In this document: positions 47,647 to 57,610 of the stretch, in pieces | Layout of the letters: each line of letters starts with the position of its first letter | How positions within the stretch are numbered: position 1 is the first letter of the stretch | Assembly: GCA_009760855.2 (NCBI GenBank) | Contig: WPIO01000102.1 | Span: forward strand, 496,001 to 560,000 | Length of the DNA stretch: 64,000 nt | Origin: Cristatella mucedo | Lineage: Eukaryota; Bryozoa; Phylactolaemata; Cristatellidae | Reading direction: 5' to 3' | The notes under the pieces: generated by a model | Database searches by the model: none | Seen by the model: the letters and a program-made list of their open reading frames with translations, nothing else | Told to the model about the DNA's origin: nothing | Program-made: the position numbers and the translations under genes

Positions 47647-50178
47647 ATGAGTCAGATTGATGTAGATTTGCTTTTTGAGCAACCAGAAAACAATAAATAC
47701 AAACCCATATCAGATGCGTTTATTCCGTTTGCTTCTTATGTGGATAGCAAGACCATCATTACAAAAAATGGCGAAATTTTACAGACAATTCAGTTAATAT
47801 GTAGTAGTGACAATGCAAATCATAGTGGAGCTATGGCGCAATCTTTGCGAAACGCAATAGTTGCTACCTTGCAATCAAGCTTGCCTCACGAGTATTCTTT
47901 TTGGATTCACACCATGCGCGATCAAAATAAAATAATAGAATCTATTGTTAAAGATGTGGATGTGGTTAGTGGAATTTTGGCTGCAAACATTGTGCGTCAT
48001 TGGAATGACAATCTCTCAAAATTAAACATGCACGATACCGTAATGTACGTGACTGTTTTAAAAAATAGCATGGCGATAGACTTTAATCCAAAAAAAGTTC
48101 TTTCATATTTTAACAAGTCTTTTTTGTTGTATAAGCATGGAGTTTGGTTGCAGGCAAGTTTGGCGGCTTTAAATAAAATTATGACCTCTCTGGCGCAAAC
48201 TTTAATGCAGCAATACAAAGTTCGAATTATGCAAATTAATACCAATGCAGAAGTGCCATATTGTGAGAGCTTGTCTTTTTTTGATAAAATAATTAATTTT
48301 CGCAGCAGAAGATTTCCGCCGCCAATAGCGGGAATATTTAGCATATTAAATGCCAGTAAATATGTGTTTAGAAATAATGGCTTTTTTCACGTTAAAAACG
48401 ACAAAGCCATCAATCACGCTACAATTTTTACAATTAAAGATAGCTATGGAATCGGTAGCGCCAACGCTGCAAGCTTGATAGAAAGTTTGGAAAATGCAAT
48501 AATTTGGGAAATATTTCACCCAGATAGCAATAAAAAAGTACTAGCTTCCTATAAAAGGCAGATAGAGGTGGCCAGCACTGTAGATCCAGACGATGATTTT
48601 GATATGATAGAGCTTTTAGGACTTTCTAACATTCGCTCAATTGGCGAAAAAGATGGCATAGTCTATAGGCACTATGCGGGAATTATGGTTTATTCCGATA
48701 GTGATGTTGGTCTCTCAAAATCTGTTTTAAATCTAACAAAAACTGCAGCCAAAATGGGCATTATGTTGGCACAGGAAGATGTTGGTTTGGAGAGGTCTTT
48801 TTATAGTATTTTGCCTGGTAATTTTTGTTTTATCAGACATACTCATTTTGCATTTATAGATGAAATTGCTTCGTTTGCCTATTCCTATTGTTTCGATAAC
48901 GATAATATAGTTTCTTACATAAATCGTCAGCCAATTTTAATTATTCCAACTCCCAAAAAAAAAGGTTATGCTTTTGGTGTTCTGCAAAAAGATAAAGACA
49001 TTTTTCTCTGCGGCCATAGCAACAGAAGCAGAACTGTTTGGACTAACTTTTTAGCCCATCATATTTCTAGGTCTTTGGATGCCAATATTTTTACAATTGA
49101 GACGCACGATCTTTCTCATACTTTTGCTTTATTTTCTGGCGGAATATCGCATAAAATTGGAGCCGTTGCCGGCCACACAGATGCTCCAATTAATCCATTT
49201 TCTAATTTATTTGGCGGCAGTTGGGATGGAGAATTTTTTGTTAAATTGTTGGAATCAGTATGGGTTGCGGGCAAGCAAGCACCTTCGCAAGATATTTCTG
49301 GGCAAATTAAATTAATTGCAAACACCATTACATCATCAACTAAGTCCATCGGAATTGCAGATTTTGTTGCAATTGTAGAAAAATTTCCAATCGGCGTAAA
49401 GCTGAAAGAGTGGTTTTCTGGAGCTGGTATTTTGAGTCATTTATTTGCGCCAAATGGTAAAAAAAGTCCAGATTTACCAATGATAGAAAACTATTTTTTG
49501 GAAGAAGATGTAATGTTGCTGCCAATATTTTTTGTTGCAACTATGATGTGTCTGTTGCGAACAATTTTCGCAAGAGCCATGGCAAGCACCAACAAAACCA
49601 TAGTTATTTTGCACAATCCACGCACTATTCTTGATAATGGCATCGTTTTTGATTATTTTTTATATTGTAGAGATATTTTGCGTGATAAGTTGATTTTTAT
49701 TTTTTCTTCCGATGTCTCGGATGCGTTTCGGGGTCAGTCTTGCGTTGATGTAAAATCGTTACTCAGAGACTGTAATACCAAAATTCACATGGCAGATCAC
49801 TCTCCAGATGATGTCTATGGAGCGTCTTTAGGCTTGGCTTCGGCAGAAACCTATGCTCTGCAGCAAATGCATCAAAAGAGCAGTTTTTTGGGTCTAATTA
49901 ATCAAAACGAATTGATGGTTCCTCTTTCACTTGATATGAGGCACATGCCTGATAAAATTTTAGGCATTTTATGCGATAATTACGACTTACGTGCAAAAAT
50001 AAAATCATTAATCGATTCGGCAAATCAAGATAGTAAAATAGATTGGCGGTGGACATTCTTTTCCGATAGCGTTGAAAGCAAGGAAGAAAAAATGCAAAAT
50101 CAAGCAGATGATGATGACAGAAAAAGGGAAATTGATGCCATATCTGCCGTTGCGGATGACATACTAAATGCTGCATAG
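47647..50178 (+). CDS. VirB4-like type IV secretion ATPase with degenerate nucleotide site
   Basis: An 843-residue protein with the size and domain order of VirB4, the inner-membrane-associated motor of type IV secretion systems. Conserved regions include the N-terminal FIPFASYVDSKTIITKNGEI and the domain before the P-loop (RQPILIIPTPKKKGYAFGVL). The Walker A position reads CGHSNRSRT (about residue 453-461) instead of GxxGxGKT, and the Walker B position reads VILHNPRTIL instead of a DE-containing strand. ATP hydrolysis is therefore unlikely. Rickettsiales are known to carry a second VirB4 (RvhB4-II type) with such loss, which is the best match. No other vir gene is in the window. Confidence 0.88.
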   Translation: MSQIDVDLLFEQPENNKYKPISDAFIPFASYVDSKTIITKNGEILQTIQLICSSDNANHSGAMAQSLRNAIVATLQSSLPHEYSFWIHTMRDQNKIIESIVKDVDVVSGILAANIVRHWNDNLSKLNMHDTVMYVTVLKNSMAIDFNPKKVLSYFNKSFLLYKHGVWLQASLAALNKIMTSLAQTLMQQYKVRIMQINTNAEVPYCESLSFFDKIINFRSRRFPPPIAGIFSILNASKYVFRNNGFFHVKNDKAINHATIFTIKDSYGIGSANAASLIESLENAIIWEIFHPDSNKKVLASYKRQIEVASTVDPDDDFDMIELLGLSNIRSIGEKDGIVYRHYAGIMVYSDSDVGLSKSVLNLTKTAAKMGIMLAQEDVGLERSFYSILPGNFCFIRHTHFAFIDEIASFAYSYCFDNDNIVSYINRQPILIIPTPKKKGYAFGVLQKDKDIFLCGHSNRSRTVWTNFLAHHISRSLDANIFTIETHDLSHTFALFSGGISHKIGAVAGHTDAPINPFSNLFGGSWDGEFFVKLLESVWVAGKQAPSQDISGQIKLIANTITSSTKSIGIADFVAIVEKFPIGVKLKEWFSGAGILSHLFAPNGKKSPDLPMIENYFLEEDVMLLPIFFVATMMCLLRTIFARAMASTNKTIVILHNPRTILDNGIVFDYFLYCRDILRDKLIFIFSSDVSDAFRGQSCVDVKSLLRDCNTKIHMADHSPDDVYGASLGLASAETYALQQMHQKSSFLGLINQNELMVPLSLDMRHMPDKILGILCDNYDLRAKIKSLIDSANQDSKIDWRWTFFSDSVESKEEKMQNQADDDDRKREIDAISAVADDILNAA

Positions 50179-50821
50179 CGGACTTTAAGTAATGAGAAAG
50201 CTTCATATGATATGCGTTCAGCTCGGCAAAATCGTATCAGAACATTTTGTAAAAATTTAACAATCTTGAATCCGCGTTGCGGCTTTTCACAACAAAGACT
50301 CGCTTTAGCCCCTCAATACATTTCATTATTTGGCATTTGCATTACTTCATCTAAATATTAAAAACATCTCCAAAATACAAGATATAGTAATGTTTTTGTC
50401 ACTTTTTTCATATATATTATTCAAAGAAGGTTTTATCATGAATTTATACATCAAAAACATGAAATTTTTAGATCATTTATAGTTTTTTGAGTTTATTTTC
50501 ATCTTGTTTGGCCATTTGAAAAAACTGTATGCAATTTAATATTTAGCTTTGAGGCATAATTTCAATGGCAAATTGAATTTGGTAGGCTGTATGGTGTGAA
50601 TTGCGACAGAAACCTCTCTTGTTAATGTGCATTTAATGGCCTGTTGTTGAGGGATTATGGTTATGGTTTTTATTGATAAATTGCTTGCTATTTTTGGTTT
50701 GGAAGTAGTCATTTGGTGAAAATTTATTAATAATTTTGGTGATTGCGCGATGGTAATGGCTTGCAATTTATACAATAAATAAAAACTTGCTTATAGTTTT
50801 ATTGCTGTTTGTTTTTAACGC
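50179..50821. other. Spacer upstream of rnpB
   Basis: About 640 bp without a credible gene. A 79-codon minus-strand frame (50536-50775) is low complexity. It must contain the rnpB promoter, but no box is clear enough to call. Confidence 0.4.
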
Positions 50822-51169
50822 GAGGTGCGTGGTCGACTGCGGTTTTTTTAAATCGAGGAAAGTCGGGACTTACTAAAACATCGCTGCTGACTAGCGGTCA
50901 GGAGGAGTAATCCTACGGAAAGTGTAACAGAAAGTATACCGCGTTTATGACGTAAGGGTGAAATGGTGCGGTAAGAGCGCACCGCATCAACAGCAATGTT
51001 GTTGGCATTAAAAACCCCAGCGAAAGCAAGTCCAAGCAGATATTAGCTTATGCTGCCAGTGTTTTATGGCATATATCAGGTAGGACGCAAGATTGTAATG
51101 GTAACTTTACAACAAGATAGATTGTCGACACGGTTTTATCCGGACAGAATCCCGCTTATAGCGTGCCTC
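50822..51169 (+). ncRNA. rnpB: RNase P RNA, bacterial type A
   Basis: The catalytic RNA that removes 5' leaders from tRNA precursors. Conserved blocks occur in order: GAGGAAAGTC near 50858, AACAGAAAGTATACCGC near 50926, AGGGTGAAATGGTGCGGTAA then GAGCGCACCGC near 50955, AGGTAGGACGC near 51079, and CAGAATCCCGCTTATAG near 51145. The ends pair as helix P1: GAGGTGCG (50822) with CGTGCCTC (51162-51169), including two G-U pairs. Length of about 348 nt is typical. Confidence 0.97.
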
Positions 51170-52003
51170 AAAATTATATATTGTTTTATTTTATGGTTGG
51201 TAAATTTCAATCTCAGTTATTTATTTTGGCAAGTGGCGGATGTTTTGTGATGGTATTTTTGTTTATTGTTATATTTTACAGATTTAAAATTCTGATATCT
51301 GGTTGGCTGGCTAAATGAATGATAATTCAAAACAGATAATTTTGATGTTAGGCAGATTGCTTGCTATGTATGGTGTTTTGTGGTGTATTGAATAAATTAT
51401 CAGATATGCTAAGCATTATTTTCTAGAGCTAAGGTCTTGATTTTAGGTTATTTGATGCCATAAACTGTAATAGATATTAGATCATTTGAATAGCAAGCAC
51501 ATATTTATATGGTTGATGTTAATTTTGATTTTGCTTTTTCGTGATAAGATACTGCCATAATTTTTGCAATCTGCCAAAGAATTTAAATTAACGATCAATC
51601 AAAATGACACGAATTTTGTTGTTGTGTGGCGTAAAAAATTATGTCAGTATGGGCTTTTTCTGTGTGTTTTGATGCTATTTTAGTTTTTTGAGTTCTGTTA
51701 GAAAGTGATATTTGATTTGTTTTACTATATTTACTAAAATTTATTCTTTTAATGCACGATCTTTATTTCTTTTGGGCTGATTGATTATTTCAACAAAAAG
51801 ACAATTTTTTCATTTGGAAATAACTGTATTGCAAGATACGTTGTTTTTATTATTTATTAAGAATTTAGGTGTTCAATGATTTGACGCCAATAGAGTAAAA
51901 ATATTCTCTTTTATCGAAAAAAAGATTCAACCAATATAAGAAAGAAGAGACAATAATGGTAAAACAAGGCAGGCAGTGCTGAAAATAAATATTGGCAGTG
52001 TTT
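51170..52003. other. Spacer without a recognisable gene
   Basis: About 830 bp between rnpB and rpmE, strongly AT-rich. No open frame, repeat or hairpin with support was seen. Confidence 0.4.
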
Positions 52004-52342
52004 TTATTTTTCTGTCTTGTCTTCTGTTGTTGGTTTTTGAGACATTGAATCAAAAATGCTGGCATACATTGCAGCTCCACCTTTTTTCCGGAATTTTGCA
52101 ACGTTTTGATCTCTTAAGTTAACGGTTGAGGTTTGTTTTGTGCTCCAAGCTGGGTGAGTGTTAAAGTCACAATCTGAAATTAGAACATCTCCCTCTTTTC
52201 CATAGGTGGAAATTGTTGGAAATCTTTTACCATCGAAGGTTTGAATGTACACAACATGAATATTTGGATGAATAGGTTTTCTTTTTTTACGCAAAATTCT
52301 GTTTTTAGCGATATGTTCAGCAATTAATGCATCTTTGGTCAT
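52004..52342 (-). CDS. rpmE: Ribosomal protein bL31 with extensions
   Basis: A 112-residue protein; residues about 23-90 match bL31 of the large subunit (IHPNIHVVYIQTFDGKRFPT, STYGKEGDVLISDCDFNTHP, then KFRKKGG). The zinc-binding Cys pairs of the C+ form are absent, so it is a C- type. The basic N-terminal extension (about 22 residues, KNRILRKKRKP) and the polar C-terminal tail make it longer than usual (about 70-90). It is monocistronic and convergent with rnpB. Confidence 0.88.
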   Translation of the reverse strand: MTKDALIAEHIAKNRILRKKRKPIHPNIHVVYIQTFDGKRFPTISTYGKEGDVLISDCDFNTHPAWSTKQTSTVNLRDQNVAKFRKKGGAAMYASIFDSMSQKPTTEDKTEK

Positions 52343-52694
52343 GTTTTTTTGGATATAATTTCACTAGGAACAGTACCTAAATTTATTTAAACTTATTAAT
52401 GTCAAGAATTTTATTAACAAAAATACCTTTTCACATCTGCAGACTTGTTGCGATGAAGTTATCGAGAATGATTTGGGCAATTGAAGCGATGTGCTTCTTT
52501 ATTTTTTGTTGTTAATTGAAGGCTTTTAGGCGGCTGGATTGCGTCATTTTACTATCTTTAATGTTGATTGCTGTTTTTTGAATTTGTGTTTAAGGCTATA
52601 GATAAATATAGTTAATTGAATGAGATAATCTGGTTTTTTTGCTTTATTTGTTTAAATTTATGGTAAATATTGATTGTAAATTAAGTAATTATTT
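52343..52694. other. Divergent spacer between rpmE and the pseudouridine synthase
   Basis: About 350 bp that should hold two divergent promoters. No gene seen. Confidence 0.4.
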
Positions 52695-53720
52695 ATGTTT
52701 ACTTTTATTAATATAGTCATTCATAGCAAAAAAATACAGAATAATTATAAAAAAATCGTGACAAGATTAGATATTTTTTTAAGAGACTGCGGTATTTGCC
52801 CAGATCTATCAAGGTCTGAAATTAAAAAATTGATTGCTGGCGGCTTTATTTCCGTGAATGGTGATGTCTGTAGAGATTCTGATAGAAAGGTTGCCAAAAC
52901 GGATCTTGTGACCTTAGATGAGGGCTGTGATTTTGAAACAATGTTTGACGATGCAGAAATTGCTGAGATTGAGCCCATAGATATCCCTCTGGACGTGATT
53001 TTTGAAAATGAAAATCTCGTGGTAATAAACAAGCCACCACAGCTTTCATCTCACCCTGGAGCCGGAAAGCCAGAGCCAACTTTGGTGAATGCCCTGATGT
53101 ATAAATATGGCAAAGAACTCTCCGATTGTGTTGGAATGCAAAGATTAGGTATTGTTCACAGGTTAGATAAAGACACAACTGGACTGATGTTGGTTGCAAA
53201 AAATAACTTTGCCCACAAATCTCTTTCAGAGCAAATTGCCAATAAAAGCTGTGTCAGGAAATATATTGCTCTTTGCCATGGAACTATAGTGCCATATTTT
53301 GGAACAATATCTACCAATATTGTAAAAGATAGCGATAATTATAGAAAATTTGTAGTGCCAAAAGATGAAAGAGGCAAGGTGGCTGTGACTAATTATAAAA
53401 CTTTGGAAATTTTTGCAAAGGGGGTTTTTAGTTTGGTCGAGCTGCAGCTTGAAACAGGTCGAACTCATCAAATTAGAGTGCATTTATTGCACAAAAAACA
53501 TCCAATAGTAGGAGATCAAACTTATCGCAATGAGAAATATATTGCCAGTGTAAATCAACTTGAAAGCTCTATTAAGGAAAAGATCAATAAATTTTTACGC
53601 CAAGCTCTGCACTCGTATTTTATAGAATTTAACGAACCCACAACGGAAGAAAGATTAAGCTTTTCAATTAATCCTTATCCGGATATTAAGGAATTGCTTG
53701 ACGCACTAAGGGATGTTTAG
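52695..53720 (+). CDS. Ribosomal pseudouridine synthase, RluA family (RluC/RluD type)
   Basis: A 341-residue protein with an N-terminal S4 RNA-binding domain (TRLDIFLRDCGICPDLSRSE, ISVNGDVCRDSDRKV) and a catalytic domain with HRLDKDTTGLMLVAKN, which contains the active-site Asp. ETGRTHQIRVHL and HPIVGDQTY are also typical. It converts uridines of 23S rRNA to pseudouridine. RluD and RluC cannot be told apart with confidence here. Length is normal. The start at 52695 gives a short extra N-terminus; a later start near the S4 domain is possible. Confidence 0.93.
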   Translation: MFTFINIVIHSKKIQNNYKKIVTRLDIFLRDCGICPDLSRSEIKKLIAGGFISVNGDVCRDSDRKVAKTDLVTLDEGCDFETMFDDAEIAEIEPIDIPLDVIFENENLVVINKPPQLSSHPGAGKPEPTLVNALMYKYGKELSDCVGMQRLGIVHRLDKDTTGLMLVAKNNFAHKSLSEQIANKSCVRKYIALCHGTIVPYFGTISTNIVKDSDNYRKFVVPKDERGKVAVTNYKTLEIFAKGVFSLVELQLETGRTHQIRVHLLHKKHPIVGDQTYRNEKYIASVNQLESSIKEKINKFLRQALHSYFIEFNEPTTEERLSFSINPYPDIKELLDALRDV

Positions 53721-54028
53721 CTATATTATAGCAATTTTACTGATTGGAAAAATAAAATTTGTAAATATTTTTGCAACAAAGATCGTATAAAAAAATCACA
53801 GATTAACATAAAAAAGCAATTTTATTTTTTTATGTTTGGTTTTTTCAGTATATTGATTGTTTCATGCTATATTTATTCGCACAACTGTGGATAGTGCAAA
53901 GGTTAATAATGCGGATTATTTTAATTGTGATATTAAGGATTGTGAGTTTTTGACCTATTGTTAATGAAAATTAGGAGCTGATTGATGGAAATTATTGCTT
54001 TATAATCTTGCATTTAAAAGCACACTAT
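53721..54028. other. Spacer without a gene
   Basis: About 300 bp; no open frame or hairpin with support. Confidence 0.4.
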
Positions 54029-54961
54029 ATGCGGATAGATAAATCACAAGAAGTCTTATTTTTTATGACAGCACTACTGTTCAGTATTTCAACTATCGCT
54101 TGGACTTTCAGCTGGTTTGCGGTAAAGATTCAATCCGGCTCCGATGTGCCTGCGATGCTTTCAATTTTTTATCGTTTTATTTTGGCTTCTGCAATTCTCT
54201 TTGCTGTAGCTTTATTTAAAAAAGATAGACTAAAAATCACCACCTCTGAGGTAAAATATTGCTGTGCAATTGGATTGAATCATTTTTGTATAAATTATGC
54301 ACTTGTTTATTGGGCTATGCACTATATTGCAAGTGGAATGGTTGCAATTATTTCTGCATCTGCGGTTGTGTTAAGTGAGATTATAACTTCCATTTGGCAC
54401 AAAAAAAGACCAAGCAAGAGAACACTTATTGCTGGTTCTGTTGGTTTTTGCGGCATAGCACTTTTTTCCTATTCTGGAATATCAATTGGAGAAGACCTGT
54501 GGGCTGTTATTGCTGGCATAGCACTTACATTGGTGGGGGAGGTTTTTCATATTTTTGGCTCCATGTTTTTTACCAGTAATTCCAAAGTAAACAAAACCCC
54601 AACTGTAACAATTGTTGCTTATGCAAGTTTTTTTGGTGCATTGGCGGCCTTAATAATAAACTTAATTTGTTTTAAAACCAATCACTGGGTAGATTTTTCT
54701 TTGCAATATATTGGCAGCTTGGCCTATTTGGTAATAATTGCTAGTGTTGTTGCTTTTTTATCCTACTACAAATTGAATATTACCATAGGAATAGCAAAAA
54801 CAAACTACATAACACTGGTTTATCCGGTTTTGGCAATGACCGTTTCAAGCCACTATGAAGGATACATTTGGACTTGGTTTGCAGTTGCGGGAATCATGGT
54901 GCTTTTAAGTAGCCTAATTATAGAATTTGCAAAGTCTTTTACAACCAATAGAATAAATTAA
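54029..54961 (+). CDS. EamA/DMT-family membrane transporter
   Basis: A 310-residue protein from ATG 54029 (a TTG at 54008 would add seven residues). It has ten predicted membrane helices in two repeats of five, the EamA arrangement, with conserved beginnings of each half (AWTFSWFAVK and, in the second, TLVGEVFHIFGSMFF). DMT transporters move metabolites; in Rickettsiales relatives some import S-adenosylmethionine or nucleotides' precursors, but the substrate cannot be read here. Its stop overlaps the folD start by one base, so both are probably translated from one mRNA. Confidence 0.88.
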   Translation: MRIDKSQEVLFFMTALLFSISTIAWTFSWFAVKIQSGSDVPAMLSIFYRFILASAILFAVALFKKDRLKITTSEVKYCCAIGLNHFCINYALVYWAMHYIASGMVAIISASAVVLSEIITSIWHKKRPSKRTLIAGSVGFCGIALFSYSGISIGEDLWAVIAGIALTLVGEVFHIFGSMFFTSNSKVNKTPTVTIVAYASFFGALAALIINLICFKTNHWVDFSLQYIGSLAYLVIIASVVAFLSYYKLNITIGIAKTNYITLVYPVLAMTVSSHYEGYIWTWFAVAGIMVLLSSLIIEFAKSFTTNRIN

Positions 54962-55860
54962 TGATAGATACTCTCTCTGCGGCTTCAACAGTCTCAACAA
55001 TCATTCATGGTGCAGTTAAGGCAATTTTAAAACAAGGACATAGGACTAAGTTATTGGTTTTTTTGGTTGGAGAAAATCCGGCCAGCAAAATATACGTCAA
55101 TGCAAAGAAAAAAAAAGCCAATGAATTAGATATAGCTCTGGAAATTTCCCATCTTGCGGAAGATACGACGCAAGAGCAGTTAATTGCACTGATTGAAGCT
55201 GCAAACAAAAATAGCGAAATTAATGGTATAATAGTTCAGCTGCCATTGCCGCCTCATTTGCAAACTAATGTTGTAATAAACACCATAGACCCAAAAAAAG
55301 ATTCCGATGGCATGACGGATGCCAGTTTGGGAAGTCTCTTTTCTGGCAATTTTAATCATTCCTCACTCTTGCCTTGCACACCATTAGGTTGTATGTATTT
55401 AATACAAATGATAAAAAACAATCTATCCGGCACAAAAGCCTTGATGATAGGTTGTTCTAATATAGTTGGAAAGCCGCTTTCAATAATGTTATTACACAAA
55501 AAAGCAACCGTCACTATTGCCAACAGCGCAACCTATAATTTAAAACAAGAATGTCTTAATGCGGATATTATTTGCGTTGCAGCTGGTAGGTCGGGGCTAA
55601 TTACGGCCGACATGGTTCGTCCGGGGCAGATAATAATAGATATAGGTATTTCTAAGCTGCCAGAAACCAACAAGGTTGTCGGCGATGTAGACTTTGATAA
55701 TTGCGTTAAAGTTACTCAATTTATCAGCAAAGTTCCTGGCGGAGTTGGCCCCATGACTGTTGCTTTTCTTCTTTATAATACAACCCTTGCAAGTGCAAAT
55801 CAGCTTAATTTAAACGATAAATTATCTTTGGAATTTATGTCTGCTGGCCTTTCTGGGTAG
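54961..55860 (+). CDS. folD: Bifunctional methylenetetrahydrofolate dehydrogenase/cyclohydrolase
   Basis: A 299-residue FolD, which interconverts 5,10-methylene- and 10-formyl-tetrahydrofolate for purine synthesis and fMet-tRNA formation. Visible motifs are the substrate-site YVNAKKKKANEL with its catalytic Lys, VQLPLPPHL, DSDGMTD, PCTPLGCMYLI, the NADP-binding IGCSNIVGKPLS, and VPGGVGPMTVAFLL. Length is normal. It follows the EamA gene with one-base overlap and is convergent with the split unknown gene. Confidence 0.96.
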   Translation: MIDTLSAASTVSTIIHGAVKAILKQGHRTKLLVFLVGENPASKIYVNAKKKKANELDIALEISHLAEDTTQEQLIALIEAANKNSEINGIIVQLPLPPHLQTNVVINTIDPKKDSDGMTDASLGSLFSGNFNHSSLLPCTPLGCMYLIQMIKNNLSGTKALMIGCSNIVGKPLSIMLLHKKATVTIANSATYNLKQECLNADIICVAAGRSGLITADMVRPGQIIIDIGISKLPETNKVVGDVDFDNCVKVTQFISKVPGGVGPMTVAFLLYNTTLASANQLNLNDKLSLEFMSAGLSG

Positions 55861-55868
55861 ACTTATTT

Positions 55869-55893
55869 GTCAATCCCATTTGTTTAGATTGAC
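55869..55893. terminator. Possible bidirectional terminator hairpin
   Basis: GTCAATC (55869-55875) and GATTGAC (55887-55893) form a perfect 7-bp stem with an 11-base loop between two convergent genes. The flanking T-rich and A-rich tracts are short, so strength is uncertain. Confidence 0.4.
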
Positions 55894-57527
55894 TACAATC
55901 TTTTGTAACCTCCCCTTGGCGTTGATAATTTTTTTCCACCTTTATTTTCGTAAAGCTCAGTCTCTGCACCTTTAGAATCAGTGTGCCGCGGCAATACTTC
56001 TTGTGTTGACGAGGATTTACTTGATTTTGCTTTATCTTTTTGACGCTCAATGATAGTCATTTGAAAGTGATTTATAGTATCAGTGCTAAAGTGAAGGAGA
56101 TGTTGAGTTTTTGAGTCGACTTGGCTTAGAATGTTTAGTTCTATGCTGTTTTTTATTAATTTTAATATATCTGCTTCGACAGAAAGCTTTCTTTCTGCAA
56201 CTAAAAGAAGTCTTCGATATAGTGAATTGGATTCTATGCTAGATAGAAATTCTGTAATTGCGGCTTGTTTATCTTCTTTATCTGTGCTTGCATGTGTTAG
56301 GGCTGGGTATTCTGATGCGTTTAGATGGATGTTGTGTTTATCGGCTAAGTAGCCCAGCAATGTATTTAATTTTTGCAATTTTTTATCTGAAAAATTATTC
56401 TTTAATTGTGCCAACAAATTTTTAACTTTCCCCAAATCAGTTAATATGCTTGATATGTGGTTAACATAGGCTATATATCCACTATTGCTAAGAACCTCCT
56501 TTGTTTTTTTGGCTTGTTTTTGTAATTTATCATTAAATTTAGCAATTTGTTTTGTTGTGTCTTCTTTTGTTGATGTAATTTTTGGTGTGCTTTTTTTTAC
56601 AATCTCTCTTGCGATTATTTCCATAGCCTTCTCGAGTAATTCGGTACGATTTGCGGCCTTTTTACTTAAGATAATCGCACATTCTGCTTGTATTCTATCG
56701 TTTTCTTCTCTGGAAATTTGGGCTAGGATGGTGAGTGTGTAACGCCATGCTTGAGATTGGTCGTAAATTGGTATTTTAATTGTTGCTCTTCTGCCGATTC
56801 TGTGCGTCATATTTTGCAAGGAAAATTTGCACAATACCGGAGTGTCTGGACTGTGACCCTGCCAATCTAAAATGGTTTGGCCATCTTGGCGTTCTTTTTG
56901 CGTTTGATATAAAGCTAAGGCCAGAACCAATGATGATATGCCGAAATTTTTTCCAATATGTTGTTGAAATTGTGGCCAATTGCGTATTGTTATTTCTTCC
57001 TCATCATCCATTGAGAATTCTTTTCTTTGTTCTGCGGCCAATTCATGCCGATTGTAGTGAAGAACGCTGATTGCTTGCCTTGAAAGATCTGAGGTTGATT
57101 TGCTATTTTCTGAAAGTGTGCTAAATTCTAAAGTTGGTACTTCTGTTTGATGTTTTAATTTAGACACAGATGCGGAATGCAATCTTGGGTGCTGTGAAGA
57201 ATATTTGGAATGTTGATCTTGTTCCTTTGAATCACTTTCGCCTGAGGCTTGACTTATTAATGACATTGTTTCTGGGTTGGAAGACATTGCTGTTGACCGG
57301 TGCCATAAAATCTGTGGTTGTGGCTGGTTTGGCAATTTAACTAAGATTGGATGTTTTTGACTTTGAGTTGGTGCAATTAGTCCTGTTGGTTTTGATCTTT
57401 CCTGATCGATCTGTTGTGTTGTGGCTGCTTGTGGTTTTGGCACTGTGGCCAGATGACTTGCATTCAGCATCAAACGATGACTTGCATTCGGCCTCAAACT
57501 TAGAAAATCCCCTTCGTCACTCGTCAA
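55893..57527 (-). CDS. Unknown 544-aa protein, main part of a possibly split gene; candidate effector
   Basis: No known domain. The frame is open beyond the TTG used as start at 57527, up to about 57610, and meets the end of the 119-aa frame upstream. The first 170 residues are Ser/Gln/Pro-rich, and residues about 175-300 look globular. Residues 300-480 are charged helices, and the tail is basic (KGGKKLSTPRGGYKRL). A 21-bp tandem duplication lies near the N-terminus (57458-57500). With the 57611-57970 frame it probably descends from one gene of about 690 codons. An effector role is inferred from the tail and composition. Confidence 0.6.
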   Translation of the reverse strand: MTSDEGDFLSLRPNASHRLMLNASHLATVPKPQAATTQQIDQERSKPTGLIAPTQSQKHPILVKLPNQPQPQILWHRSTAMSSNPETMSLISQASGESDSKEQDQHSKYSSQHPRLHSASVSKLKHQTEVPTLEFSTLSENSKSTSDLSRQAISVLHYNRHELAAEQRKEFSMDDEEEITIRNWPQFQQHIGKNFGISSLVLALALYQTQKERQDGQTILDWQGHSPDTPVLCKFSLQNMTHRIGRRATIKIPIYDQSQAWRYTLTILAQISREENDRIQAECAIILSKKAANRTELLEKAMEIIAREIVKKSTPKITSTKEDTTKQIAKFNDKLQKQAKKTKEVLSNSGYIAYVNHISSILTDLGKVKNLLAQLKNNFSDKKLQKLNTLLGYLADKHNIHLNASEYPALTHASTDKEDKQAAITEFLSSIESNSLYRRLLLVAERKLSVEADILKLIKNSIELNILSQVDSKTQHLLHFSTDTINHFQMTIIERQKDKAKSSKSSSTQEVLPRHTDSKGAETELYENKGGKKLSTPRGGYKRL

Positions 57528-57610
57528 TTTACGGGAACGCTCTTCTGAAGATAACTCTTTTACCCAAGCTGCCGATGCGGAAGGATAAGTCGCTTGATCA
57601 AGTGCCTGCC

